64,000 nt of DNA from Microlunatus antarcticus (lineage in GTDB: Bacteria; Actinomycetota; Actinomycetes; Propionibacteriales; Propionibacteriaceae). The stretch spans positions 1,240,001 to 1,304,000 of the forward strand of contig NZ_JACHZG010000001.1 of the NCBI RefSeq assembly GCF_014193425.1, given 5' to 3'. This document shows, one piece after another, positions 33,387 to 43,562 of this stretch. A program made the position numbers and the translations under genes. The notes under the pieces are model-generated. The model was given only the letters and a program-made list of their open reading frames with translations. It ran no database searches and was not told where the DNA came from. Numbering within the stretch: the stretch's first letter is position 1; the number at the start of each line of letters is the position of its first letter.

Positions 33387-34391
33387 CTATGTCCTAGCGC
33401 GAGCGGTCTCGACCTGCACGGACGAAGCTCCAACCGATGTCGTCTCCGTGCCGCTCCGGTCGACCTCGACCGGAGATGGGCTCGCACTGCCGGAACCAGA
33501 AGCAGGGGGCGCCGCGGAGACTTCGGAGTCGGGTGGCTGCTGACGGCGCCGGAGGGCGGCCGAGAGTCTGACTCGGACGACCCGGTACCCCAGCATGCGC
33601 TGGAAGTGACGCAGGCCCTCGGGAAGGTTGCTCATCGTGGCGGTGTCGACCAGGTACCGCACGCCACGGGCGACCAGCGCTTCCGCGAGCACCGAGCTCA
33701 TCAGGTAGCGGGCGTTGCTCGCGTCCGTGGAGTCCTCCAGCGTGCGAAAGTAGGCCAGCATCGACCATGCCCCGTCGGTCGGCACCACGGCCATGAGCAG
33801 CGGGACGTCGTCTCGGGAGTAGGCGACGAGCCACAGGCGGTGATCGAGCAGACGCGAGTTGTCGACGTCCGCGGAGCGGTATCTCTCCTGGGGATGGATC
33901 CGCTCCCTGCTTTCGGACAGCGCGACCAGACGCCGGCGTTCGGCGACATCGTCGACGGGTTCCCAGCGCACCCCGGCCCTCTCTGCGGCCCGCGTCTTGC
34001 GTCGGAGTGTCTGCTTCGACCGCCCCTCCGCGTACTGCTTCGGCGTCTTGGGCAGGATCAGCACGCTGGCGACCTCGTGCAGCGGCGTACGGATGAAGGC
34101 GGTCTTGAGCGTCCGTCGCCCGAAGTGGGCCAGCCCTTGGCGAATGACCCGGCCCTCGATCGAGTCCGAGACGTCGATCGTGAGGACGGGGAGAGACCGC
34201 GCGGCACGGAGGGCTCTGACAGACCTCGGGAGCTGTTCGAGGACGCCGAGACCTCGTGAGCCGGCGGCGGTCGCGTACGACGTGAAGAACGCGGAGACCA
34301 GTTCTTCGGCGCCGCCGTCCTCGAGCTCCGTGGGACTGCCACCGACCTCTTGCCGGCGGCCCAGCACGTGGCGCCAGGCCTGGTGCACCAA
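33387..34391 (-). CDS. GNAT/FemAB-like acyltransferase, uncharacterised
   Basis: About 334 residues. The middle region KQYAEGRSKQTLRRKTRAAERAGVRWEPV and the later DVPLLMAVVPTDGAWSMLAYFRTLEDSTDASNARYLMSSVLAEALVARGVRYL follow the pattern of GNAT acyltransferases of the FemAB/CelD-like group, several of which act in cell-envelope or polysaccharide modification. The C-terminal 50 residues are low-complexity and probably disordered. TTG at 34391, preceded by GGGAG at 7 nt, is the best start; GTG at 34388 or 34448 are possible. It is divergent from pheS. The substrate is unknown; nearby polysaccharide genes make an envelope role reasonable. Confidence 0.7.
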   Translation of the reverse strand: MVHQAWRHVLGRRQEVGGSPTELEDGGAEELVSAFFTSYATAAGSRGLGVLEQLPRSVRALRAARSLPVLTIDVSDSIEGRVIRQGLAHFGRRTLKTAFIRTPLHEVASVLILPKTPKQYAEGRSKQTLRRKTRAAERAGVRWEPVDDVAERRRLVALSESRERIHPQERYRSADVDNSRLLDHRLWLVAYSRDDVPLLMAVVPTDGAWSMLAYFRTLEDSTDASNARYLMSSVLAEALVARGVRYLVDTATMSNLPEGLRHFQRMLGYRVVRVRLSAALRRRQQPPDSEVSAAPPASGSGSASPSPVEVDRSGTETTSVGASSVQVETARART

Positions 34392-34569
34392 CTCAGTTCT
34401 CCCTGCATCTTCACGTGGCTCGACAGAGCTTCGATTCTCCCAGACCACGCTGTCGAAGGAGGTCGATACGGGTGGAAGAGCACGCTGCGGCGGGCGCGAC
34501 AGGCCGTGGCCGCCGTGCGGCTGGCCGTGCCCTGCGGAACGTGGTCGCGGACCCACCCGGAACGTTCCT

Positions 34570-34619
34570 AGACTGCTGGGGTTTGTGACGAGTACCGCCC
34601 CCAGGAGGTCGAGCACGCG
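34570..34619 (+). promoter_or_regulatory. pheS promoter -10 and ribosome binding site
   Basis: TAGACT at 34570-34575 is a good -10 just after the palindrome GGAACGTTCC (34559-34568), which could be an operator. AGGAGG follows near 34603-34608, about 11 nt before the ATG. No tRNA-dependent leader (T-box) is visible. Confidence 0.5.
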
Positions 34620-35729
34620 ATGTCGGGCCCGAACAAGACGTACGACCCGGTCCAGGTGACCCCGTTGGACGCCGAGCACGTCGAGGCGATGGTGGCGGAC
34701 GCCCTCGCCGCCTTCGAGGCCGCCGGCAGCACGGAGGAGCTGAAGGCCGCGCGGCTCGCGCACGCCGGCGACCGGTCGCCCATCGCGCTGGCCAACCGGG
34801 AGATCGGCGCGCTGCCCCCTCAGGGTCGCAAGGACGCCGGGGCCCGGGTCGGACGGGCGCGCGGCACGATCAACGCGGCGCTCAAGGCGCGTGAGGCCGA
34901 GATCGGCACCGTCGAGCTCGAGCGCCGGCTGCGCGAGGAGCGCGTCGACGTCACGCTGCCCGTCGCGCTGGGCCCGGTCGGGGCCGTGCACCCGATCACC
35001 GCCCTGATGAACGTCATGGAGGACGTCTTCGTCGCCATGGGCTGGGAGGTCGCCGAGGGCCCCGAGCTCGAGGCCGAGTGGCTGAACTTCGACGCCCTCA
35101 ACTTCGTCCCCGACCACCCGGCGCGCACGATGCAGGACACCCTCTTCGTCGAGCCGGAGGGCAGCAACCTCGTGCTGCGCACCCACACCTCGCCGGTGCA
35201 GGCGCGCACCATGCTGACCCGCGAGCCCCCGATCTACGTCGTCTGCCCGGGCAAGGTCTACCGCGCCGACGAGTACGACGCGACGCACACGCCCGTGTTC
35301 CACCAGATCGAGGGCCTCGTCGTCGACCGCGGCATCACGCTCGCGCACCTGCGCGGCACGCTGGACCACTTCGCGCGGGCGATGTTCGGCGACACCCGGA
35401 CGCGCATGCGACCCAACTACTTCCCCTTCACCGAGCCGTCGGCCGAGGTCGACCTGCTCTGCTTCGTCTGCCACGGCGACTCGGTCGGCAGTCCCGACCG
35501 CCCGTGCAAGACCTGCCGAAGCGAGGGCTGGATCGAGTGGGGCGGCTGCGGCGTGGTCAACCCGCGGGTGCTGGCGGCCTGCGGGATCGACCCCGAGGTC
35601 TACTCGGGCTTCGCCTTCGGCATGGGGGTCGAGCGGACGTTGATGTTCCGGAACGCGGCGGAGGACATGCGCGACATGGTCGAGGGTGACGTGCGGTTCA
35701 GCCGCTCGCTCGTGGGGACCGCCCGATGA
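34620..35729 (+). CDS. pheS: Phenylalanyl-tRNA synthetase alpha subunit
   Basis: PheS carries the catalytic site of the alpha2-beta2 enzyme that charges tRNA-Phe. The 369-residue protein has the N-terminal coiled-coil arm that contacts tRNA (about 15-95) and class II motifs: motif 1 around [28 protein letters not shown], motif 2 in [21 protein letters not shown], and motif 3 in [15 protein letters not shown] CxxC...CxxC-like set (CFVCHG, PCKTC) is typical. Its stop overlaps the pheT start (ATGA), giving equal subunit supply. Confidence 0.97.
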   Translation: MSGPNKTYDPVQVTPLDAEHVEAMVADALAAFEAAGSTEELKAARLAHAGDRSPIALANREIGALPPQGRKDAGARVGRARGTINAALKAREAEIGTVELERRLREERVDVTLPVALGPVGAVHPITALMNVMEDVFVAMGWEVAEGPELEAEWLNFDALNFVPDHPARTMQDTLFVEPEGSNLVLRTHTSPVQARTMLTREPPIYVVCPGKVYRADEYDATHTPVFHQIEGLVVDRGITLAHLRGTLDHFARAMFGDTRTRMRPNYFPFTEPSAEVDLLCFVCHGDSVGSPDRPCKTCRSEGWIEWGGCGVVNPRVLAACGIDPEVYSGFAFGMGVERTLMFRNAAEDMRDMVEGDVRFSRSLVGTAR

Positions 35730-38218
35730 GGGCGCCGGTCTCCTGGCTGCGCGAGCACGCGGCCCTGCCCGCCGACCTGACCGGTCGGCAGCTGTCCGAC
35801 GCGCTCGTGCGCGCCGGGCTCGAGGTCGAGTCCGTCGACGAGGTGGGCGGCGACGTCCAGGGCCCGGTCGTCGTCGGTCGCGTCCTCGAGCTCACGCCCG
35901 AGGAGCACAGCAACGGCAAGACCATCAACTGGTGCTCGGTGGACGTGGGGGAGCCCGAACCGCGCGGCATCGTCTGCGGGGCCCACAACTTCGCGGCCGG
36001 CGACCTCGTCGTCGTCGCGCTGCCGGGCGCCCGGCTGCCCGGCGACTTCGACATCGCCGCGCGCAAGACGTACGGCCACGTGTCCGACGGCATGATCTGC
36101 TCGGCCGCCGAGCTCGGTCTCGGCGACGACCACTCCGGGATCATCGTGCTGCGAGCCGACGCGGGCGAGCCCGAGCCGGTCCCCGGCCAGGACGCCCGTC
36201 CGGTCCTCCACCTCGAGGACGAGGTCCTCGACATCGCGGTGACGCCCGACCGTGGCTACTGCCTCTCGGTCCGCGGCCTCGCCCGGGAGGCGGCGCAGGC
36301 GACCGGCACCGTGTTCACCGATCCGGTCGACCGTCCGGTGCCCGCCCCGAAGGCCGATGGCCACCCCGTGTCGATCAAGTCCGAGGCCTGCAGCGTCTTC
36401 ACCGCCCTCACCGTCGACGGGCTCGACCCGTCGCGCCCGAGCCCGCGCTGGCTGACCCGCCGCGTGCAGCTGGCCGGGATGCGCCCGATCTCGCTCGTCG
36501 TCGACGTCGCCAACTACGTGATGCTGCAGACCGGCCAGCCCCTGCACACGTACGACGCGGCGTCGCTCACAGGGACCGTCGTGGCCCGACAGGCCGAGCG
36601 CGGCGAGAAGCTGCGGACGCTGGACGACACCGTCCGTGCGCTCGACCCGGCCGACCTGGTCATCGCCGACGACTCCGGCCCGATCGGCCTCGCCGGCGTC
36701 ATGGGCGGAGCCGCGACCGAAGTACGCGGCACGACGACCTCGGTCGTCATCGAGGCGGCCGCGTTCGACGCGCTCACCCTGGCCCGCACGTCGCGACGCC
36801 ACAAGCTGTCGTCCGAGGCCTCCCGGCGCTACGAGCGTGGCGTCGACCCGGCCGCCGGGTACGCCGCCGCCCACCGCGCTGCCGCCCTGCTCGTCGAGCT
36901 GGGCGGGGGGACCCTGCGCGCGGAGGAGACCGTCACCGGCACCGTTCCCGTGCCGCCCACCACGCGCTTCGACGTCACGCTCCCGGAACGCATCTTGGGG
37001 ACGCCCGTGGAGCGCGCCCGGGTCGAGGAGCTGCTCGTCGCCGTCGGCGCCACGGTGCAGGACGACGCCTCGGGGACCCTCACGGTCCTGCCGCCCACCT
37101 GGCGGCCCGACCTGCGCGACCCGTACGACTTCGTCGAGGAGGTCGGCCGCCTCGTCGGCTTCGAGAACATCACCCCGGTCGTGCCGTCCGCCCCGCCCGG
37201 ACGAGGGCTCACCCGGTCGCAGCGCGACCGCCGTGCGGTGACCGCGCGCCTGGCCACGGTGGGCGCGGTCGAGGTGCTGAACTTCCCGTTCCTCTCGACC
37301 GGAGAGCTCGACCGGCTCGGGCTGCCCGCCGACGACCGACGTCGTTCGCTCAACCGCCTGGTCAACCCGCTGTCCGACACGCAGCCGGCGCTGCGCACCA
37401 CGCTGCTGCCGGGCTTGTTCGGCGCGGTCACCCGCAACACCAGCCGCGGGCTGGACGACCTCGCGATCTTCGAGACCGGGTCGGTGTTCTTCGCCGCCGT
37501 CCCGTCGATCACCGCACCCCGGCCGGGCGTCGACCGTCGGCCCGACGCGCTCGCCCTCGAGCAGATGGACGACGCCCTCGGCGACCAGCCGCGGATGCTC
37601 GCCGCCGTGCTCACCGGCGCCTGGGTGCGGGCCGGCTGGCGCGGTCCCGCCCAGCCGGCCGGCTGGACCCAGGCCGTCGCGCTCGCCGAGGAGGCGGCCG
37701 CCGCCGTCGGGACGTCGCTCGACCGGCACCCGGCGGAACGGGCTCCCTGGCACCCCGGCCGTTGCGCCGAGCTGCGACTGACGCAGACCGACGTGGTCGT
37801 CGGCCACGCGGGCGAGCTCCACCCGACGGTCTGCGCCGCGTACGGGCTGCCGCCCCGGACGAGCGCGCTCGAGCTCGAGCTCGACGTGCTCCTGGCCGGC
37901 GCCCCGGACCGGGGCGAGGTGGCACCGCTGTCGTCCTACCCCGTGGCCAAGGAGGACGTCGCCCTCGTCGTGGACGAGGCCGTCACGGCCGAGGACGTCG
38001 CCGTCGCGCTCCGGCGCGGCGGTGGTGAGCTGCTCGAGTCGCTCGAGCTGTTCGACGTGTTCCGCGGCCCGCAGATCGGCGACGGGAAGAAGTCCTTGGC
38101 CTACGCGCTGCGGTTCCGCGCCTTCGGCCGCACGCTCGCCGCGGCCGAGGTCGGTGCGGCCCGCGACGCGGCCGTCGCGGCGACGACCGAGCTGGGGGCG
38201 GTGCAGCGGACCGAGTGA
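35726..38218 (+). CDS. pheT: Phenylalanyl-tRNA synthetase beta subunit
   Basis: PheT is the 830-residue partner of PheS. In order it shows an N-terminal B1 region and an OB-fold EMAP-like domain ([28 protein letters not shown]), the B3/B4 editing domain that removes misacylated tyrosine, the B5 domain, a catalytic-like core ([34 protein letters not shown]), and the C-terminal ferredoxin-like anticodon domain ([17 protein letters not shown] ... [15 protein letters not shown]). It overlaps pheS by 4 nt. The next gene on this strand belongs to a polysaccharide cluster, whereas in other actinobacteria argC lies close by. Confidence 0.97.
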   Translation: MRAPVSWLREHAALPADLTGRQLSDALVRAGLEVESVDEVGGDVQGPVVVGRVLELTPEEHSNGKTINWCSVDVGEPEPRGIVCGAHNFAAGDLVVVALPGARLPGDFDIAARKTYGHVSDGMICSAAELGLGDDHSGIIVLRADAGEPEPVPGQDARPVLHLEDEVLDIAVTPDRGYCLSVRGLAREAAQATGTVFTDPVDRPVPAPKADGHPVSIKSEACSVFTALTVDGLDPSRPSPRWLTRRVQLAGMRPISLVVDVANYVMLQTGQPLHTYDAASLTGTVVARQAERGEKLRTLDDTVRALDPADLVIADDSGPIGLAGVMGGAATEVRGTTTSVVIEAAAFDALTLARTSRRHKLSSEASRRYERGVDPAAGYAAAHRAAALLVELGGGTLRAEETVTGTVPVPPTTRFDVTLPERILGTPVERARVEELLVAVGATVQDDASGTLTVLPPTWRPDLRDPYDFVEEVGRLVGFENITPVVPSAPPGRGLTRSQRDRRAVTARLATVGAVEVLNFPFLSTGELDRLGLPADDRRRSLNRLVNPLSDTQPALRTTLLPGLFGAVTRNTSRGLDDLAIFETGSVFFAAVPSITAPRPGVDRRPDALALEQMDDALGDQPRMLAAVLTGAWVRAGWRGPAQPAGWTQAVALAEEAAAAVGTSLDRHPAERAPWHPGRCAELRLTQTDVVVGHAGELHPTVCAAYGLPPRTSALELELDVLLAGAPDRGEVAPLSSYPVAKEDVALVVDEAVTAEDVAVALRRGGGELLESLELFDVFRGPQIGDGKKSLAYALRFRAFGRTLAAAEVGAARDAAVAATTELGAVQRTE

Positions 38219-38234
38219 GGTGGGGGCTCCGGTC

Positions 38235-39443
38235 TCAGCCCACCCAGCTCGTGCGGGTGTAGACGTCCGAGGGCACGTTGGCCGAGAAGACGTTCCCGCC
38301 ACCGCGCACGGTGAACTTGTAGAGGGACACGTGCACGATCGCGCAACCGCCGTCAGCCCGCACGCCCACCTGCGACGACGCGCCGCGGCGGGTGTCGCTG
38401 ATGGTGACGTGGTCGGCCGAGATGTCCCTCGGGGGTGAGGACGGGTTGCCCGAGTAGATCAGGAACGCGCCGTGATCGACCCCGGAGGCGGTGTTGGAGC
38501 CCTGCAGATCCGCCGTCTGGACCCGCACCCGCTTCGGGGCGAAGGTGTTCCAGGGATCTCCCTCGCTGGCGATGTAGATGGCGGCCGCGCTCGAGGCCTG
38601 GACCTTGACGTCGCGCAGGGTGATGTCGTCCCCGCCCACCACGCTGACTCCTCGACCCCAGGTGTTCCCCCGCACCGTCGGCCGGTCGATGAGCACCCGC
38701 GCCACGGGGACCCTGTCGTTCCGGTAGGAGACCACGGCGACCCCGTCGTCCCCCGACCGCTCGACGAGGGCTCGTCGGACCGTCCCGTCGTGGGTCGGAC
38801 CGGTGAGGTGAATGCCGTCCGCCCGCGTGTCGTGCACCTGCACGTCCTCGAGCAGGAAGCTCGAGCTGCCCCAGAGATAGATCCCGGCGGCGGCGGAGCC
38901 GTCGATGACGACCCTGCGGACCACGATGCCGGTCCGAGCTCCGAGACGCAGCTTCATCTGCTCGAACGCCCCCCAGCGGCGCGTCGTCGTCTGCATCCTG
39001 AGCGTGATGTCGTCCACCTCGACCCGATCGGCGTCGACGAACACCTCGGAGCGGGCCTCGTTCGTCGCGAGGAGAGTTCCCTGGCCCACGATCCGCACGT
39101 CCGGAGTGCGCACGGTGAGGATGTCGGTGTGCCGGTAGACCTTGCCGTCGCCGATCGCGAGGGTGTCGCCCGGTCGGAGGGCGTCCAAGGAGCGTTGGAG
39201 CGCCGCAGTGTCGTCGGTCGAACCGTCGCCCACCGCGCCGAAGCTCTCGGGGGTGAGCGGAGGTGCCGGGGCGACGGTGGTCGGAGCCGGTGCTGCGGCC
39301 GGAGACGTCGGGGCCGCTGCGGCCCGGGGCGCCGCCGTGGCCACAGGCGCAGCCACCGAGCCTGCGAGCAGGGCCAGGACGATCGCGCCCAGGAGGGCTT
39401 TCCCACGCCCGGGCGGACAACGGTGAAGGGCGGTGGTGGACAT
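38235..39443 (-). CDS. Secreted right-handed beta-helix protein (paralogue 1)
   Basis: A 402-residue exported protein: signal peptide in the first ~38 residues, an alanine/proline linker, then a pectate-lyase-3-like opening (FGAVGDGSTDDTAALQRSLDAL) and about ten parallel beta-helix repeats (such as GIVVRRVVIDGSAAAGIYLW and GVSVVGGDDITLRDVKVQ). The conserved end is NVFSANVPSDVYTRTSWVG. Proteins of this fold cut or epimerise acidic polysaccharides or bind carbohydrate; no catalytic site is certain. CGGAGGAA precedes the ATG. It is the distal member of three tandem paralogues beside glycan genes, so it probably acts on the locally made exopolysaccharide. Confidence 0.83.
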   Translation of the reverse strand: MSTTALHRCPPGRGKALLGAIVLALLAGSVAAPVATAAPRAAAAPTSPAAAPAPTTVAPAPPLTPESFGAVGDGSTDDTAALQRSLDALRPGDTLAIGDGKVYRHTDILTVRTPDVRIVGQGTLLATNEARSEVFVDADRVEVDDITLRMQTTTRRWGAFEQMKLRLGARTGIVVRRVVIDGSAAAGIYLWGSSSFLLEDVQVHDTRADGIHLTGPTHDGTVRRALVERSGDDGVAVVSYRNDRVPVARVLIDRPTVRGNTWGRGVSVVGGDDITLRDVKVQASSAAAIYIASEGDPWNTFAPKRVRVQTADLQGSNTASGVDHGAFLIYSGNPSSPPRDISADHVTISDTRRGASSQVGVRADGGCAIVHVSLYKFTVRGGGNVFSANVPSDVYTRTSWVG

Positions 39444-39590
39444 GGCTTCCTCCGGGGGTTCGCGCACCCGGCGCACGACGCTGCGCCCGGTGCAAGTGGT
39501 CCCCCGTGCAGTGGTTCCCCGTGCGGTTCGGTCTCCTGCCTCAGCCCTTCCTGCTGGCTCGCTCCCGCAGCCTCAGGGCTAAGTCGTGGC

Positions 39591-40757
39591 TCAGCTCCTC
39601 GACTTCCAGCCTGTCCGGCGGTAGGCCGAGGCGGGCACGTTGCTGGAGAAGACGTGGCCACCTCCACTCACGGTGAAGCGGCTGAGCTTGATCTTGCGCA
39701 CGCTGCACCCCGGGTCGGCCCGGATCCCGACCTGCGAGCTCGCCTGCCGGCGGGTTCCGGTGATCTTCACCTTGTCGGCGGAGATGTCCCGCGGCGCGAA
39801 CCCCGGGTTGCCGGCGTAGACCAGGAACGCTCCATGATCGACACCGGCTGCCGTGTTCGACGAGCGCAAGCGCGCTCCCTGGACCTTCACCCGCACCGGC
39901 GCGAATGTGTTCCAGGGGCTGCCCTCGCTCGCGATGTAGACGGCCGCCGAGCTCGACGCCCGGACGTCCACCTTCCGTAGGGTGAGGTCCTCGCCCCCGA
40001 CCACGCTGATCCCGCGCCCCCAGCTGTTGTCCCGCACGGTCGGTGCGTCGACGAGGACCTTCTTCACCGGCACCCCGTCCTGCTGGTAGGAGACGATGCC
40101 GATCCCGTCGTCACCCGCCCGATCGACGACCGCGCGGCGGATCGTGCCGTCGTGCGACGGACCCGTGACGTGGATGCCGTCCGCTCTCGTGTCGCGCACC
40201 CGCACGTCGTCGATGACGAAGTGGGACGTGCCCCACAGGTAGATGCCCGCCGCAGCCGACCCGTCGACGGTCACGCGGCGCAGCACGATGCCGCTACGTT
40301 CGCCGAGCCGGAGCTTCATCTGGTCGAACGTCCCCCAGCGCTGCGTGGTCGACCGCACCGAGAAGGTCGTGTCGTCGATCTCGACCCGGTCGGCGTCGAC
40401 GAACACGGCCGAGCGGCTCTCGTCCGTCGCGAGGAGGGTCGCCTTGCCGGCGATGCGGACGCGCGGGGTGCGGAGGGTGAGAACGTCGTCGTGCGCGTAG
40501 ACCTTCCCGGCCCCGAGCTTCAGGGTCGTGCCGGGTCGGAGTGCGTCGAGGGCCCGCCGGAGAGCGGCGGTGTCGTCGACCTTCCCGTTCCCGACGGCCC
40601 CGAAGGCTTCCGGGGTCAGCGTCGTCGTGGCGGCGGAGGCTGAGGGCAGCGGACCCGTCAGGGCGACGAGCACGACGACGCCCAGTGCCGCCGCTCGACG
40701 AGCCAGGACGGTAGGCGTGCTGAGGTGCTGGTGCGTCCGGTCGGCGTGAGGAGCCAT
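39591..40757 (-). CDS. Secreted right-handed beta-helix protein (paralogue 2)
   Basis: A 388-residue paralogue of its neighbours with a clear signal peptide (hydrophobic 22-38, SASAA cleavage region). It has no long linker: the pectate-lyase-3-like FGAVGNGKVDDTAALRRALDAL starts near residue 52. Repeats and the tail (HVFSSNVPASAYRRTGWK) match the other two copies nearly position by position. GAGAGG lies before the ATG. A gap of 273 nt separates it from paralogue 3, with a possible -10 TAGATT in that gap, so it probably has its own promoter. The substrate is unknown. Confidence 0.83.
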   Translation of the reverse strand: MAPHADRTHQHLSTPTVLARRAAALGVVVLVALTGPLPSASAATTTLTPEAFGAVGNGKVDDTAALRRALDALRPGTTLKLGAGKVYAHDDVLTLRTPRVRIAGKATLLATDESRSAVFVDADRVEIDDTTFSVRSTTQRWGTFDQMKLRLGERSGIVLRRVTVDGSAAAGIYLWGTSHFVIDDVRVRDTRADGIHVTGPSHDGTIRRAVVDRAGDDGIGIVSYQQDGVPVKKVLVDAPTVRDNSWGRGISVVGGEDLTLRKVDVRASSSAAVYIASEGSPWNTFAPVRVKVQGARLRSSNTAAGVDHGAFLVYAGNPGFAPRDISADKVKITGTRRQASSQVGIRADPGCSVRKIKLSRFTVSGGGHVFSSNVPASAYRRTGWKSRS

Positions 40758-41030
40758 GGGACCTCTCGGGGCTGAGCAGGCAGCGTCGATCCCCGTGTGC
40801 TGCTGTGCAGGAGTCCCCGAGCGGTGTGACGAGACCCAGCACCTGCGTCGCCCGGCGATGGGCGGACGCGTGGCCTCGCTCGCGGCAATCTAGCGTCCTG
40901 CGGCGACCTCCGCACCAGATTGGGCAAGTCTCGACGGATCGCCGGCAAGCGAGGGAGCGCAGGGACGGACGGATCGCGTGTCCGGTCTATTCGTGCGCAC
41001 CGCACGCTCAGACGCGAGCGTCCGGGCTGC

Positions 41031-42188
41031 TCAGACCTTCCAGCCCGAGCGCGTGTAGGACGACGCAGGGACGTTGGCCAGGAAGGCCTTGCCCCCGCCC
41101 TCGACGGTGAAGTCGGTCAGCGTCACACGCTCGGCGGTGCAGGAGGGGTCGGCCCGCACCCCGACCTGCGACGAGGCCCCGGGCCGGGTGCCCCGAATGG
41201 TGACGTCGCTGGCCGAGATGTCCGAGGGTGGGTGGCCCGGGTTGCCCGCGTAGACCAGGAACGCCCCATGGTCGACGCTCGCGGCGGTGTTGGAGTCGAC
41301 GAGCGTGGCGCCGACGACCTTCACGCGCTCGGGCGCGAACGTGTAGTACGGGCTGCCCTCGCTCGCGATGTAGACGGCGGCCGAGCTGGAGGCGAGCACG
41401 TTCACGTCGGTGTAGGTGATGTCCTCGCCGCCCACGACGCTCACCCCGCGCCCCCCGGTGCTGTTGCGCACCGTGGGCGACTCGACCATCACGCGGCGGA
41501 CCGGTTCCTTGTCCTCCAGGTAGGAGACCACCGCGACGCCGTCGTCCCCCGCCCGGTCGACGACGGGTTTCCGCACGACGCCGTCGTGCGCGGTCCCCGT
41601 GATGTGGATGCCGTCGGCGCGCGTGTCCCGCACCTGCAGGTTCTCGAGCAGGAAGTTCGAGACCCCCGAGCCGACGTAGACCCCGGCTGCCGAGGAGCCG
41701 TCGATGACCACGTTCCGCACGACGATGCCCGTGTGGTCCGCCAAGCGCAGCTTCATCTGCTCGAAGGTCTCGCCGCGTCGGGTGGTGGACTGCATCTTGA
41801 AGGTCGGACCGTCGACGACCACGCGGTCGGCGTCGAGCAGGACCTCGGAACGGTCCTCGTTCGTGGCGAGGAAGGTGCCCGAGCCGCTGATGCTGACGTC
41901 CGGCTGCCGCACCGTCAGGATGTCGCTGTGCCGGTAGACCTTCCCGGCGGCGATGTCCAACGTCTGCCCGGGGCGGAGGGCGTCGAGAGCCCGCTGCAGC
42001 GCTGCGGTGTCGTCGGTGGAACCGTCGCCCACGGCCCCGAAGGACTGGGGTGAGAGACCTGACGTGGTGGCCGGCGTCGTGGTGCTGGGGGGCGGCGGGG
42101 GTTCGGTGGTGCTACCGCACCCGGCGGCCGTCCAACCAACGATGACCACCGCCGCGAGGACGCGAAACAAGGCTGAGCTGCAGTCCAC
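41031..42188 (-). CDS. Lipoprotein right-handed beta-helix protein (paralogue 3)
   Basis: A 385-residue member of the same family with a lipoprotein signal: a short basic start, a hydrophobic helix and the lipobox TAAGC, followed by a serine/proline/threonine linker. It should be anchored to the outer face of the membrane, unlike its two secreted paralogues. The core opens SFGAVGDGSTDDTAALQRALDAL and ends AFLANVPASSYTRSGWKV. The GTG at 42188 was chosen because it directly precedes the signal helix; TAACCT lies 10 nt upstream. It is divergent from the first glycosyltransferase of the cluster. Confidence 0.8.
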   Translation of the reverse strand: MDCSSALFRVLAAVVIVGWTAAGCGSTTEPPPPPSTTTPATTSGLSPQSFGAVGDGSTDDTAALQRALDALRPGQTLDIAAGKVYRHSDILTVRQPDVSISGSGTFLATNEDRSEVLLDADRVVVDGPTFKMQSTTRRGETFEQMKLRLADHTGIVVRNVVIDGSSAAGVYVGSGVSNFLLENLQVRDTRADGIHITGTAHDGVVRKPVVDRAGDDGVAVVSYLEDKEPVRRVMVESPTVRNSTGGRGVSVVGGEDITYTDVNVLASSSAAVYIASEGSPYYTFAPERVKVVGATLVDSNTAASVDHGAFLVYAGNPGHPPSDISASDVTIRGTRPGASSQVGVRADPSCTAERVTLTDFTVEGGGKAFLANVPASSYTRSGWKV

Positions 42189-42443
42189 GATGCTCTGCAG
42201 GTTACCGCAACGCGGTGGCGGACGCCGAAGGACGAGCCTGCTGGCTCGGTGGGTGACGCACTCCACCTCGTGGGTATTTGCCGTTCCGGGTGAGCGGATT
42301 CGTCCGGACCGATAGAGTGAGGTCCGCCGGACCGGGGGCGGTTCGACAACTTCTTTTGGGGGAGCTGGTCGTCGACCAGCGTTGCGATGCCGCAGACCTG
42401 GTCATCGCAAGACCAGTCGCCCGCGCCGACATTCCGGGGAGAC
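42189..42443. promoter_or_regulatory. Divergent promoter region of the polysaccharide cluster
   Basis: Between the beta-helix lipoprotein and the first plus-strand glycosyltransferase. TAACCT on the minus strand serves the lipoprotein. On the plus strand TAGAGT (42313-42318) is a possible -10, giving a leader of about 120 nt that contains an unusually T-rich patch (ACTTCTTTTGGGGG). GGGGAG precedes the glycosyltransferase start. Confidence 0.45.
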
Positions 42444-43562
42444 ATGGTGACCGAAACGCACGCCCGTGGGGCGCTCGTCCATGAGTGGATAGCCCAGTCG
42501 GGCGGGTCCGAGAACGTCTTCGAGGCGTTCAGCGAGATGTTTCCGCAGGCCGATCTCTACTGCTTGTGGAACGACTCCGTGGGGCGCTTCGCCGGCCGCC
42601 AGCTGAACGAGACGTGGCTGGCGCGCACCCCGCTGAGGCGGAGCAAGGTCGCAGCGCTGCCCTTCATGCCCGCCACCTGGCGCAGGCTGGAGGACCGTGG
42701 CTACGACTGGGCCCTGATCAGCTCGCACCTCTTCGCGCACCACGCCCGCTTCGGCGGACGTGCAGACCTTCCGCGCTTCGTCTACGTGCACAGCCCGGCC
42801 CGCTACATCTGGACCCCGGATCACGACGGTCGCGGCGCGAGCCTGCCGCTGCGGGCGGCTTCGGCCCTGCTGAAACCGATGGACCGGAAGCGAGCCCACG
42901 AAGGTGCTCAGTTCGCCGCCAACAGCGCCTTCGTGCGCGAGCGCGTCGCCTCCACCTGGGAGGTCGACAGCCGGGTGATCTTCCCCCCGGTCGAGGTGGA
43001 GTCGATCCAGGCGGTGCCCAGCTGGCGCGACGAGCTGACCGTCGAGGAGCAGGCCGTGCTGGACTCGTTGCCCGAAGGCTTCGTCCTCGGGGCCTCCCGG
43101 TTCATCCCGTACAAGCGGCTGGAGCTGGTGGTCGCGGTCGGGGAGCGCGCGGGTCGGCCGGTCGTCCTGGCCGGCCGGGGTCCTGAGCTCGACAGGTTGC
43201 GGGCCGTCGGCGAGGCGGCATCCGTCCCCGTGGTGATCCTCGAGGGGCCTTCGACCGCCATGCTGCGAGCGCTTTACCAGACCACGGACCTCTTCGTGTT
43301 CCCGGCCGTCGAGGACTTCGGGATCATGCCCGTGGAGGCCATGGCCGCCGGGGCGCCGGTGCTGGCCCAGGCCCTCGGCGGCACGGCGGAGAGCGTCGTG
43401 CCGGGACTCACGGGGGCGCTCATCACCTTCGACGACCACGACGAGATGGGTCCCGCCGCGGAGGCCGCGATGGCGACCGGCCGGACCGACCGGATCGCTC
43501 ATGCGCGGACCTTCTCGCGCGGGCGCTTCGAGCAGGAGATCCACGGATGGGTAGGCCGATGA
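42444..43562 (+). CDS. Glycosyltransferase family 4 protein (first)
   Basis: A 372-residue GT-B-fold sugar transferase. The N-terminal domain holds GALVHEWIAQSGGSENVFEAF and FVYVHSPARYIWTPDHD; the C-terminal nucleotide-sugar domain holds GFVLGASRFIPYKRLELVV and the E-x7-E motif in FVFPAVEDFGIMPVEAMAAG. It resembles the WbaZ/mannosyltransferase-like branch. It is cytoplasmic and adds a sugar to the lipid-linked repeat unit. ATG 42444 and GTG 42447 are both possible. Its stop overlaps the next gene by 4 nt. Confidence 0.88.
   Translation: MVTETHARGALVHEWIAQSGGSENVFEAFSEMFPQADLYCLWNDSVGRFAGRQLNETWLARTPLRRSKVAALPFMPATWRRLEDRGYDWALISSHLFAHHARFGGRADLPRFVYVHSPARYIWTPDHDGRGASLPLRAASALLKPMDRKRAHEGAQFAANSAFVRERVASTWEVDSRVIFPPVEVESIQAVPSWRDELTVEEQAVLDSLPEGFVLGASRFIPYKRLELVVAVGERAGRPVVLAGRGPELDRLRAVGEAASVPVVILEGPSTAMLRALYQTTDLFVFPAVEDFGIMPVEAMAAGAPVLAQALGGTAESVVPGLTGALITFDDHDEMGPAAEAAMATGRTDRIAHARTFSRGRFEQEIHGWVGR

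Noticed and set aside
34392-34619. T-box leader before pheS
   Set aside because: No conserved T-box sequence or antiterminator stem is visible; actinobacterial T-boxes are usually on ileS, and the region is short.
35600-38302. A 900-codon minus-strand frame opposite pheT
   Set aside because: A shadow of pheT; composition is typical of the complementary third-position GC effect.
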